From Paenibacillus woosongensis (GTDB lineage Bacteria; Bacillota; Bacilli; Paenibacillales; Paenibacillaceae), in the NCBI RefSeq assembly GCF_009725165.1, contig NZ_WNZW01000005.1:186001-250000 (forward strand): 64,000 nt of DNA, read 5' to 3'. Below the pieces are notes generated by a model. The model did not search any database and was not told the DNA's origin. It worked only from the letters and a program-made list of their open reading frames with translations. A program made the position numbers and the translations under genes. Shown here piece by piece: positions 10,701 through 21,500 of the stretch (the first letter of the stretch is position 1; each line of letters opens with the position of its first letter).

Positions 10701-12507
10701 TCTGGAAAAGGCGCTGCCGAACTATATGATCCCCGCTTATTTCGTCACGCTGGAGCAGATGCCGCTGCTGGTCAGCGGCAAAATTGACCGGGCGGCACTG
10801 CCGGCTCCGGATCGAAGCGCAGCGATGGCGGGAGATTATGCCGCGCCGCGCAATGATCTGGAACAAGTGCTGGCAGCGATTTGGGAAGAGGTGCTTGGCG
10901 TCCAGCAGATCGGGATTGACCATAATTTCTTTGAGCTTGGCGGAGATTCCATCCGGGCCATCCAAATTTCCTCCAAACTAAGCAGCTGCGGCTACACGCT
11001 GAAGATGAAGGATTTGTTCCAGAACCCCGAGATCCGCAAGCTGTCCAAGTACGTCCAGAAGGATCAGCGTGAAATTGACCAGGGCCCTGTAGAGGGAGAG
11101 GTTGAGCTTACGCCGATTCAGAAGTGGTTCTTCGAATGCGGATTCTCACCGGCCAATCATTGGAACCAGGCGGTCGTCCTGTATAAACGGGACGGGTTCC
11201 AGATTGACCTGTTGTCCCAAGTCCTCACTGAGCTGACCCGTCATCATGACGCGTTAAGGATGGTATTCAAGCGGGAGGATGGAGCATGGATGCAGTATAA
11301 CGAGGGGCTGGATGGGCAGGCAGAACGCGCCTGGTTTGATCTAGCTACGATGACCGTACCTGATGGGGATGAGGGCAGGCTGGAGATATCCCGCCAGATC
11401 GACCTGCTGCACGGGAGTATCGACCTGGAACGGGGGCCATTAGTTAAGGCCGGCCTATTCAAGACGAGCACCGGTGATCATCTGGCGATCATTATTCACC
11501 ATCTGGTGATTGACGGCATTTCCTGGCGCATTTTATTTGAAGATTTAACACTGGCCTACGAGCAGGCTGCAAGCGGCAAGCCGATCCAGCTTCCCGCCAA
11601 AACGGATTCCTTCCAGACATGGGCGAAACAACTGAAGGAGCATGCTGCAAGCAAAGCCATGCGGAAGGAGCTAGACTACTGGCAGCAAATCGAATCTGCG
11701 GAGGTCAGAGCATTACCTAAATCGGGCCGCCGGGTAGGGCCGTTGAAGGTGCTCGATAATATGACGCATTCCTTCCAGTTGACCAAGCCTGAGACGGAGC
11801 AATTGCTCGGCAAGGTACACGGAGCGTACAACACGGAAATTAACGATATACTTCTCACCGCTTTGGGCCGGGCTGTCCGGCAGTGGACAGGCGAGGAGAA
11901 GGTGCTGATTTGCCTGGAAGGACACGGCCGCGAAGAAATTCTAAAAAATGTGAACGTCAGCCGAACCGTCGGCTGGTTTACATCGGTATATCCGGTGGTG
12001 CTGGACGTACCCGGTACGGCGGAGCTGTCCTATCAGATCAAGTCGGTCAAGGAGAGCATCCGGCGCATTCCGAATAAAGGAATTGGCTACGGGCTGCTCA
12101 AATATCTTGCTGCTGAACAAGGGAATGACAGTATCCGATTCCGGCTGGAGCCCGAAATCAAGTTCAACTATTTAGGACAATTTGATAATGACGTGAACAC
12201 GGGCGTGTTCCAGGTTTCCGATCTTCCTTACGGTCAAACCGTCAGTCCGGAGGCCGAGAGGGAAATTGCCCTGAATATCGGCGGGCTTGTGGAGGACGGG
12301 CAGCTGACGATGTCTATCGAGTATAACCTGCAGGAATATGCGGAGGCAGACATTCGGGTCTTCGGAAATCATTTCAAATCGCAGCTGACCGAGATTATTA
12401 AGCACTGCGCGGACAAAGAGACGCAGGAGCTGACGCCTTCCGATGTGGCTGGGGACGATCTATCGATCGAAGAGCTGGAAGCTATTATGAATTTTTACAA
12501 TAGTTAA
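4729..12507 (+). CDS. Non-ribosomal peptide synthetase, C-A-PCP-C-A-PCP-E, predicted Dab then D-Dab
   Basis: The TTG start at 4729 follows AGGGGGAGTG by eight bases. Two modules: C (about 4730-6000, HHIIMDGW, opening LTPTQEGILFHS typical of an acceptor of a D-residue donor), A (6100-7600), PCP (7650-7870, GGHSLKA), C (7910-9200, HHIISDG), A (9270-10800), PCP (10830-11050, GGDSIRA) and E (11090-12440, HHLVIDGISW). Both A domains read D-I-W-E-L-T-A-D-D plus Lys. I recall this code for 2,4-diaminobutyrate in pyoverdine-type synthetases; an aminotransferase of the Dab-forming family lies downstream. The first C domain fits the D-Asp handed over by the preceding synthetase, and the terminal E domain should make the second Dab D. 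The two A domains are very alike and may come from a duplication. Confidence 0.94.
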   Translation: MSSHEIEKIYPLTPTQEGILFHSLVDPDSEAYFEHVSFTIRGKLCSRTMEQSFAKLVERYDVLRTVFIYTETEQPLQIVLSQREPRMDYKDLSAYSTAEQKRWIEEYKARDQQQKFDLEAGPLIRMAIFRIDERTHQIIWRFHHIIMDGWCLGILAQDLFHIYEALAANAPIQLSPPYPYSDYIQWLGEQDQDEALQYWRDYLDGYELQAAIPSSRAAGEKGGFDHRKYPFKWDAETTRRLHKLAVDNQVTLSTVFHALWGILLQQYNHSEDVVFGSVVSGRPPELPGIESMVGLFINTVPLRVKSDEHTSFQELLRKVHDSILEANRYNYVSLADIQSGTVLKQHLINHIIVFENYPLETAADGDGEQHLAITDSEMLEHTNYDLDVTVFPEDELEVLLTYNGTVYDEEFLRRLEGHLKQITAAVLGNEQILVRDIEMITAGEKQKLLFEFNRTDKDYRFDKPAHQLFEERARLHPSKIALLYQGEQITYGQLNCNANRLARVFQERGLGHGDFAAVMLDRSPLMVESILAIWKLGAAYIPVDAHYPEDRKAGIIADSDARIVVTLSEYVEDGLRADYSGRFVEMDKLVVPAEEADSHDLNLPVAITDLAYTLFTSGSTGKPKGVMIEHLGMLNHIWAEADDLRLSEHIVFAQTANHCFDISVWQFFGALVLGGTTAIYPDELILAPGQFINQVIRDQVTLLEVVPSYLAVLLDLVEEHSLRFEHLQHLLITGEAATPALVARWFALCPGIKMVNAYGPAEASDDICQYVMEHTPENREYIPVGKPLSNIRIYIVNRQMHLCPVGIIGEICVAGIAVGRGYLNDPLRTGEAFTEDPFAPQPGVRLYKTGDLGRWLPDGNIEFVGRKDHQVKIRGFRIELGEIEHRLAEHEQVREAAVLVKGSGEAEKYLCAYFTANIDLGISEIKEYLSSCVPEYMIPSVFMQLEEMPHNANGKINRSQLPDPVHHRLDAPFVPARNAVEEALVSIWAEVLDVRRVSVEDDFFALGGHSLKATVIVSRIHGELGADVKVKDIFQYPTVAQLAEHIQELGDRPGAASAITPAPVQDYYPVSPAQRRMYVLHTLEESGSTAYNMPFAYRIQGRLDTAQFQQVVTRLTERHECFRTSFHVVDGELVQVVHPEAECRLEIVELRGADTGEVNQRISSFIQPFDLEAAPLMRMELLQLAQEEHVLLIDMHHIISDGLSGGIMLRELEQLYRGDTLPPLEIQYKDYAIWLNERLAGEEMKEHEAYWLEHYRGELPVLNMPLDYRRPPMQTFNGCTLQFALPHELSGALRALAHDTGSTLYAVLLAAYNILLSKYSGQEDIVVGSPVAGRTHQDVQQMLGMFINTVALRSYPERHKTFRQFVQEVKDHTLSAIDHQDLPFERLVELLDVERDTSRNPLFDTMFNLTDRERQEIHIGEMLLTPYALQSDISKFDLMLDVYTDASEIHFDLQYNTDLFTVFTAEQLGQHYMELLHNITADPDVPLMKLGMLAAEERKQILAMGQGKAADYDFARTVPLRFEQFALEQPEEPAVRCTGEVLTYAELNARANRLGRYLQRRLGEIPADTVAAVMLERSPDFIQSVLAIWKAGGAYVPIDIEYGVERKAGILEDSAARVLITRSEYLQDGLEDRYTGVIVCLDRIAADVMEESPENIGIVPAADSLAYILFTSGSTGKPKGVMIEHKGLLNHILAEADELGLDQRLVFAQNANICFDISVWQCFGALALGGTTAIYSQELVLEVERFLEAVIEDGVTLLEVVPSYLAVMLDVLVQTRAQLPSLRQLLITGETIKPDLARRWLELYPGIQIVNAYGPAEAADDISQYVTGQLPEGMEMVPIGKPLANFNLYVVDEQLELCPVGVYGEICVSGIGVGRGYIHDPERTGQAFMQDPFMQKPDASLRLYRTGDLGRWLPDGNLEFLGRKDFQVKIRGFRIELEEIEVRILQAPHIKQAVVMAREDENGSKYLCAYLVLDVLAPNQQEACLRELKDRLEKALPNYMIPAYFVTLEQMPLLVSGKIDRAALPAPDRSAAMAGDYAAPRNDLEQVLAAIWEEVLGVQQIGIDHNFFELGGDSIRAIQISSKLSSCGYTLKMKDLFQNPEIRKLSKYVQKDQREIDQGPVEGEVELTPIQKWFFECGFSPANHWNQAVVLYKRDGFQIDLLSQVLTELTRHHDALRMVFKREDGAWMQYNEGLDGQAERAWFDLATMTVPDGDEGRLEISRQIDLLHGSIDLERGPLVKAGLFKTSTGDHLAIIIHHLVIDGISWRILFEDLTLAYEQAASGKPIQLPAKTDSFQTWAKQLKEHAASKAMRKELDYWQQIESAEVRALPKSGRRVGPLKVLDNMTHSFQLTKPETEQLLGKVHGAYNTEINDILLTALGRAVRQWTGEEKVLICLEGHGREEILKNVNVSRTVGWFTSVYPVVLDVPGTAELSYQIKSVKESIRRIPNKGIGYGLLKYLAAEQGNDSIRFRLEPEIKFNYLGQFDNDVNTGVFQVSDLPYGQTVSPEAEREIALNIGGLVEDGQLTMSIEYNLQEYAEADIRVFGNHFKSQLTEIIKHCADKETQELTPSDVAGDDLSIEELEAIMNFYNS

Positions 12508-12533
12508 CAAATAGATTTAGAGGAGGGATGGTC

Positions 12534-15500
12534 ATGAACGAAAAGCTGTCAATCGCCGGGGTATGCAACCTGACGCCGATGCAAGAGGGAATGCTCTTTC
12601 ATTCCTATTTGAATCCGGAGTCCACGGCTTATTTCGAACAGTTTGCCTGTACCGTCACAGGGCAGCTGGACGTCGGGCTGCTGGAGAGAAGTTTTAACGC
12701 TCTGATCGACAAGTACGATGTGCTAAGGCTGAACTTCCTTCACGAAAATATGAAAAATCCGAAGCAGATTATTTTCAAGAAGCGCAGCATGTCCGTTCAT
12801 TACGAAGATATATCCCAAATGGACAAGGCAGAGCAGGAGCTATATATACAACGCTTCATCGAGGCCGATCAGAAGAAGGGCTTCGACCTGGCGAAGGATA
12901 TGCTGCTGCGGGCGGCTGTGCTGCAAACGGATCAGCAAATAGATCAGCAAGCGGGGCGTCGTTATAAGCTGATTTGGAGCTATCATCATATCATTATGGA
13001 TGGCTGGTGCTTGAAAACGATCGTACAGGAACTGTTCGATGTATATAAAGCGCTGAGCCAGGGCGCAGCTCTGGAGCTGGATGAGGCGCCTCCCTTCGCT
13101 AGCTACATCCAGTGGCTGGATCGCCAGGATCGCGAGGAGGCCCGCCGTTATTGGGCCGATTATGTGCAAGGCTATGATTCGGCGATTAAACTGCCTTCTT
13201 TCGGGATTCGACGCCAGGACGGCAAGGGGCATCACGACCAAGGCATGATGCGCCAGAAGGCGAACGAGCAAATCGATCGCAGCTATCAAATCAGCGAGGA
13301 GACGGCTCAGCGGCTGGAGCAGGTGGCCAAAGCCCATCAAGTGACGCTAAATACGGTGCTCCAGTCCGCTTGGGCGCTGCTGTTAGGCCGTTACAACGGA
13401 ACCGAGGATGTAGTCTTCGGTTCCGTCACCTCCGGCCGGCCGGCGGAAGTGGACGGGGTTGAGCAGATGATCGGGCTGTTCATCAACACCGTTCCCATCA
13501 GGATTACCTTCCATGGCGACCAAACCTTCTCTTCTCTCATTCAACAAGTGCAACTTACCTCCTTAGAAACGCAAAACTACGATTTTTATCCACTTGCAGA
13601 AATTCAGTCCCTATCAACCAAGAAACAGCACCTAATCGATCATATTTACGCCTTTCAGAACTATCCGGTGAGTGCGGATCCGCTGGACGAAGCAGAGGCG
13701 AAAGAGCCATTCGCTATTAGCGAGCTGGAGGATTTTGAACAGACGCATTATGATTTCAATCTTATTTTGATGCCGAATGAAGGCCTTGAGGTCAAATTCA
13801 AATATAATGCGGCCCGCTATGAACAGGCGGCGATGGATCGCTTGTTCCAGCATTATGAGCAAGTGCTGAATACGGTCAGCCAAAATGCGAATGTGCTTCT
13901 GCGGGATATTTCAGTAATTACGGCCGAGGAACGAGAGTTAATCTTACACAGGTTTAACGACACGGCAGGCGAGTATCCGCGGGACCAAACCATCGTGCAA
14001 TTGTTCGAGCGTCAGGCCGAGCGAGTTCCCGGAAATCTTGCCATCGTTCATCACGGTGAAAATCTGACATATAAAGCATTGAACGATAAAGCCAATCAAC
14101 TTGCAGCCAGGCTCATCAGCAGAGGAGTCGGCCCCGATCAGATCGTCGGCCTGGTCGGGGAGCGTTCCGCGGACACGGTGATCGGCATGCTGGGGATTTT
14201 GAAGGCAGGGGGCGCTTATTTGCCCATCGATCCGGAATACCCTGCCGACCGCATTGAATATATGCTTCTCGACAGCCAGGCGAAATGGGTTGTTACTCCG
14301 CGATGCTACGCGGAACGCCTGGCGAGTGAAGCTGAGGTGATCATTCTTGATGAGAACGAGCCGGAAAGGGAGCCTGCCTCCAATCTGGACCAGCAGCTTG
14401 ATGAGCCGCCGCTCCAGGTGAGGCAGAACCCTGTGAAGCCTGCAAATTTAGCCTACGTCATGTACACGTCAGGTTCAACGGGGCGGCCCAAAGGGGTTAT
14501 GATCGAGCACCAGAATGTAGTTCGTCTTGTCCAGAATACGAACTACATTCCGTTTCGGCCGGGGGATCGCATCCTGCAAACGGGGGCTCCTGTGTTTGAT
14601 GCCTGCACGTTTGAAATATGGGGCGCGCTGCTAAACGGGCTGGAGCTGTATATTATCGATAAAACATCGATCCTGGATCCAGAGAAGCTGGGCCAAGCGC
14701 TTCGCGAATACAGCATTACGACGATGTGGCTCACCTCCCCGCTGTTTAATCAGCTGGCCCAGCAGCAGCCGGAGTTGTTCCAGCCGCTTCGCTATCTGAT
14801 TGTCGGCGGAGATGCCCTCTCGCCCAAGCATATTCAACAGGTGGCGGAGCAGTGCAAGGGCACGACGCTGATCAATGGGTATGGACCGACCGAGAATACG
14901 ACCTTCTCCTGCTGCTATACGATTACTTCACAGGAGGAGAAGAGCATTCCGATTGGCGGGCCGATTGCTCATTCTACGGCTTATGTCGTCGATTTATACG
15001 GGCACTTATGCCCCGTCGGTGTGCCGGGCGAGCTATGGGTCGGGGGCGACGGTGTGGCTCGGGGCTACATCAATAACGAGGCGCTGACCTCGGAGAAATT
15101 CATGGCCAGTCCGTTTACGGAAGGTGAGCGTGTTTACCGCACGGGAGATGCAGCAAGCTGGCTCCCGGACGGTACGATCGAGTTCATCGGCCGGCTGGAT
15201 CATCAGGTGAAAATCAGGGGATTCCGCATTGAAATCGGGGAGATTGAAAGCCGGATCCAGCTGCACAAGGCCGTGAAGGAAGCGATCGTCACGGTATGGG
15301 ACAAAGGCGAAGGCAGCAAGGCCCTATGTGCTTATCTCGTCTGCGAGGGTGAACTGGGTGCAGCGGAAATCAGGCAATATTTGGCGGGCTATCTTCCTGA
15401 TTACATGATTCCTTCCCATTGGGTATTCATGGATCAGCTGCCGCTGACCCCGAACGGCAAGGTTCACCGCCAAGCTCTGCCCGTGCCGGAGGAGAGCGCA

Positions 15501-18500
15501 GCATATGAAGGTATCTATGTTGCCCCGCGCAATGAGGCGGAGCAGAAGCTCGCCGACATATGGAGCGATGTGCTAGGCGTGCCTGCTGTCGGCGTGAATG
15601 ATCATTTCTTTGAGCTGGGCGGCCACTCCTTGACGGCCCTGAAGCTGGTTTCGGAAGTGAAGAAGCAATTTCAGGTTCAGCTGCCGCTGGCGGATGTGTT
15701 CCAGACCCCTGTACTTGCAGACATGGCGGCCCGCATTGGCGGGAATCAGGAAGCGGGTTCTGATCCCGCACTAGCTATCGAGCCTGCCCCGGCGGCTGAA
15801 TACTATCCCGCGTCCTCGGCGCAAAAACGGCTGTTTATTCTAAATGGAATGACAGGCATGGATACCGCATACAACATGCCGTTTGTGATGCAAATCGAGG
15901 GCAGGCTTGATGTGAAGCGGCTGGAAGAGGCGTTTCAAGCGTTGATTGCGCGTCATGAGCCCTTGCGGACTTCCTTTACCCTCCTTCAGGGCGAGCCTGT
16001 TCAGCGAATTCATGACCGCGTTGATTTTACGATGGAGCAGCTGGACGTTCATCCTGATCAGAATATGGAGGATATCGTCGATCAACTGGTCACGCCGTTC
16101 GATCTTGGCCAGGCTCCATTGCTGCGGGCCGCTCTCGCCAAACGCCAGGAGGAGCGATATGTGCTCGTCATTGATATCCATCATATTGTCGCTGACGGCT
16201 CTTCCATCAGCGTCATCGTGAAGGAATTCAGCGAGCTGTACAACGGTCAAGGCTTGGAGCGTTTAGGTGTTCAGCGCATTCAATATAAAGATTTTGCCGT
16301 CTGGCAAAATAAGCAGCTCGGCTCCGGGGGCTTGCAGCGGCATGAGCGCTACTGGCTGGAACAGTTCGCCGAGGAGCCTCCGGTACTGAATATGCTGACC
16401 GATTACCCGCGTCCGCAAATTCAAAGCTACGAGGGAGCGGTTGCCTCCGTGGAAATCGACCAGGAACTGTCGTCCCGGCTGAAGCAGCTTGCTAATGAAA
16501 CGGGAGCTACCTTGTATATGGTTTTGCTTGCCGCTTACAGTGTGCTGCTGTCTAAGTATTCGGCTCAGGAGGATATCGTGATCGGCTCTCCGACGGCGGG
16601 CAGAACCCATGCAGACGTGCTTCATACGGTCGGTATGTTCGTCAATACGCTGGCATTGCGCCTGAAGCCGGGAGCGCAGAAGACATTCGGGGATTTCCTG
16701 AATGAGGTGAAGCTAACGGCCTTGCAGGCTTTCGAGCATCAGGACTACCAATACGAAGATCTCATCGAGCAGCTCGGCTTACGGCGGGATATGAGCCGCA
16801 ATCCGCTGTTCGATACGGTGTTCACCTTGCAGAACATCGATATTCAAGAGGCTGATTTAACTGGACTGGCCGTGCAATCCTGCTCTTGGGATGGCCGAAT
16901 GTCCAAGTTCGATTTGACCTTGACGGTGGTCGAGCGGGAGCAAGGCATGTTCATCGACGCAGAGTATGCTGTCAAATTGTTTAAGGCTGCTACGATTGAA
17001 CGGCTGCTGAAGCATTTTGTCCAGGTGCTGCGAGTCATTGCCGCGGGTAAAGAGATGAAGCTCGCAGATATCGAATTGCTGTCGCCAGAGGAGCGGCAGC
17101 AAATGATGGTTGATTTCAATGGTTCCCGCGCCGGCTACCCGCGCAACCGGACGGTATATGAACTGTTTGCGGAACAGGCCGGGCGGACGCCGGAGCATAT
17201 CGCCCTTGTATTTAAGGAGGAGCGGTTAACTTATCGGCAATTGGACGAGATGGCGGGCAGGTTTGCTCAAATGCTGCGGGAGCTTGGCGTCAAGCGTGGC
17301 GAAGTTACGGCCATTATGGCTGAGCATTCGATCGAAATGATCGTTGCCGTGCTCGCCGTGCTCAAGGCAGGAGGAGCTTATCTGCCGATCGACCATGAAT
17401 ATCCGGCCGACCGCATCGCTTATATTTTGGAGGATAGCAATGCTGGCCTGCTCTTGACTAAGAGCCGGCTGCTGCAAGCGAAAGATATGCTTGCTCCAGA
17501 TATGAAGGTTCATATGGCCGGAAGGCATATTCAAGCGATTGATCTGGAGGATGCGCTTGTTACGTCCAGGGAAGCGGGGCCGCAGCCTTCGTCAACATCG
17601 TCAGCGCCAATACCAACGACGTCCTCATCGCCATCTACATCAACGCCACCGCTGGCATCTGCGGAGGCCTCGCCAACCGACCTGGCCTATGTCATTTACA
17701 CCTCCGGTTCGACGGGCAAGCCAAAGGGCGTGATGATCGAGCATCGTTCCTTGCTGAATATGACCGGCTGGTACCAGACGTACTACCAACTGACAGACGC
17801 GGACAAATGTACGAAATATGCCGGATTCGGCTTCGATGCTTCGGTGTGGGAGATTTTCCCGGCCCTCTTGTCAGGCAGCGAGCTGCACATCATTCCGGAG
17901 GAAATTCGATACGATGTACGGTTATTAGCGGAATATTACAACAACAGCCGTATTTCCATCAGCTTCTTGCCGACGGCGGTCTGCGAGCAGTTCATCCAGC
18001 TCGACAACGACTCGCTGCGCATGCTGATTACGGGGGGAGATAAACTCAGAGTATATCGTCCGACGCCTTATGAGCTGGTCAATAACTATGGGCCGACGGA
18101 GAACACCATCGTGACGTCGGCATTCAAGGTCAAGGGAGAGTACGACAATATTCCGATCGGCAAGCCGATCGACAATGTGCGGGTCTATATCCTGGATGCC
18201 AATGACAAGCTGCTCCCGGTTGGGGTGCCTGGCGAACTCTGCGTTGCCGGGGACAGCTTGGCCCGGGGTTATATGAACCGGCCTGACTTGACGGCGGAGA
18301 AGTTTACGAGCGACCCGTTCTATCCCGGCGAAAGAATGTACCGGACCGGAGATTTGGCCAGATGGCTGCCGGAAGGCGACCTCGAGTATTTAGGCCGGAT
18401 GGATGAACAGGTTAAAATCCGCGGTTACCGCATCGAGCTGGGCGAGGTAGAGAATGTTCTGCTGAAGCAGGCGGGGATCAAGGAGGCTGTTGTCCTGGCG

Positions 18501-21500
18501 ATAGAGAACCTGCGGCAAGAACCGGAGTTATGCGCCTATATTGCCGCTTCCCGGGAATGGCCGGTACGGGAGCTGAGAGAGCACCTGGCCCGGGAATTGC
18601 CGGAATACATGCTTCCAGTCCATTATGTGTTCCTGGATGAACTGCCATTAACCGCGAACGGCAAAGTGAACCGCCGTGCGCTGCCGCAGCCCGACTTCCA
18701 TTCCGCGGCAACGGATAACCATGTTCCGCCGCGCAGTAAAACGGAGCAGAGACTGGCTGAGATTTGGTCTGATGTGCTCGGGGTGGAGCAGGTCGGGGCG
18801 CATAGCCATTTCTTCGAGCTTGGCGGGCATTCATTGAAGGCGGCGGCGCTGACCTCCGGCATTAAGGAAGCTTTTCAAGTTGACCTGCCGCTAAGCGGCG
18901 TCTTTCGCCATCCTATTCTGGAGCAGATGGCTGCGGGGATTGATGCGCTGGAGCGGCAGGGATACACGGAAATTGAACGCATCCCCGATCAGGAGGATTA
19001 CCCGGTATCCTCAGCGCAAAAGCGTCTGCTGATTTTGAACGAGCTGGAGGGTGCCGGAACGACGTACAATATGCCTTTTGTCCTGCAGTTGTCTGGAAGT
19101 CTGGATCGCTCCAGGCTGGAGCAGGCATTCGATGCCTTGATTCGCAGGCATGAAGCCTTCCGAACTTCGTTCCAGCTTAGGGGAGGCGGACTGGTGCAAA
19201 TTGTGCATCCAGAGGTCGTATTTCAGATCCGGGAAATGGTCATTATGGATGAGCCTGCGCGAATCAAGGAGGCCATCCGGCAATTTGTTCAGCCTTTCGA
19301 TCTGCAGCAGGCACCGTTAATTCGCGTGGGGCTGGCAAGCCTTCATGCGGACAAGCATATTCTGATGATCGACATGCATCATATCATCTCAGACGGAGAG
19401 TCTGTGCGCCTGCTGGTTGAGGAGCTAAGCCAGCTGTACAGCGGCCAAGAGCAGAGCAGTACTGCAACGCGGGTGGAATATAAGGATTATGCGGTCTGGC
19501 AAAATAAAATGCTTCAATCGGAAGCCTATCGACAGCAGGAGCAATACTGGCTGGAGCGCTTCGCGGGAGAATTGCCGGTGCTCACGCTACCTACCGATTA
19601 TGCGCGTCCGCAAATGCAGAGCTTCGAGGGGGATAGCTTGACGGTTAGGCTGGATAGCGATTTAAGCTCTCGCATACTTGAAGCGGCTGCGCGGACAGGA
19701 ACTACCTTGTATATGTTCCTGCTTGCCGCATACAACATTCTCTTATCCAAATATGCGAACCAGGAGGATATTATCGTCGGTACGCCGACCGCAGGCAGGG
19801 CGCGGAAGGAACTGGAGGGCATCATAGGGATGTTTGTTAACACCCTTGCCATCCGTACTCAGCCTGAAGGGCATAAGCACTTCGGGGATTTCCTGGAGGA
19901 AGTGAAGGAGCATTCACTGCAGGCGTTCGAGAATCAACTGATCCAGTACGAGGATCTGCTGGAGAAGCTGGAGGTCGCGCGGGACGTAAGCCGCAATCCG
20001 CTATTTGACACGATGTTTGCCGTGGATAATGTCGGGGTCGAGGAGATTCAGCTGGATGGCCTGCGTATGGAGCCATACCCGTTCGACAACGGCACGTCCA
20101 AATTCGATTTGATGGTTACGGCGGCAGAAGATGGAGCGGAGATCCGTTTGGATATCGAATATGCCGTCAAGCTATTCCGCAAAGATACGATTGAGCGCTT
20201 GATTGCGCACTATGTTCAAATCTTGCGGGCCGTTACGGCAGATATGGATATTAAATTGTACGACATCGGTCTGCTGCTGGAGGAGGAGCGGCGGCAAATT
20301 ATCGCAGACTTCAATGATACGGCAGCTTACTATCCGCACCAAACGATCCATGAGCTGTTCGAAGAGCAGGCGGAACAGCAGGCAGACCGCATCGCAGTTG
20401 TCTATGGCGATACGGAGCTGACTTACCGCGAGCTTAACGCCAAGGCGAACCAGCTCGCCGCAATATTGCGGGACAAGGGAGTTGCCCCTGATCGGATTGT
20501 GGCGATTATCGGGGATCGCACGCTGGAAATGATCATCGGCATGCTGGCGATTCTGAAGGCAGGGGGCGCTTATCTTCCGATTGATCCGGATTATCCGATG
20601 GACCGGGTCGAATATTTCCTTAAGAATAGCGAGGCCAAAGTGCTGCTTGCCCGCAGTTGTTACGCAGACAGAGCGATAGATGGCGTAGAAGCTGTCGTAT
20701 TGGATCACAAGCAGCTGGACAATCTTGATGCGCCTAATCTCCCCCATGAGACGAACCCCGGTCATCTCGCTTATGTGATGTATACTTCGGGATCTACGGG
20801 ACTGCCTAAAGGGGTTATGGTCGAGCATCTCGGCGTCGCCCGGCTGGTCAGGAATACGAATTATGTGCGCTTCACGCGAGAGGATCGCGTGCTGCAGACA
20901 GCGGCTCCGGTATTCGACGTCAGTGTATTTGATATTTGGGGAGCATTGCTGAATGGCGCGCGCCTGTACCTGGTCGATAAATTTACACTGCTGGATCCGA
21001 TCCGGGTCGAATCCGTGCTTCAGCAGCATCGCATCACGATGTTATGGCTGACATCGCCGCTATTTACCCAGTTCGCCCAGCAGAAGCCGGATATGTTCCG
21101 TACGGTTAGCTACTTGATCGTCGGCGGAGATATTCTCTCCCCGAAGCATATCCAGCTTGTGAGGGAGCATTGCGGGCAGTTGACCGTGGTAAATGGGTAC
21201 GGTCCTACGGAGAACACCTCGTTCTCCTGCTGCTTCATCATCGAAGAAGCGTATGAGAAAAGCGTGCCGATTGGGCCGCCGATCAGCAATTCAACGGCAT
21301 ATATCGTCGATAAATACGGAAACCTGAATCCGGTCGGCGTGCCTGGCGAGCTCTGGGTCGGAGGGGACGGTGTTGCCCGCGGATACATGAACAATGAAGA
21401 GCTGACCAGGCAGAAGTTCATTCCCAATCCTTTTGTTCCAGGGGATCGGGTATATCGGACGGGGGATGCGGCAAGATGGCTTCCTGACGGCTCCATCGAG

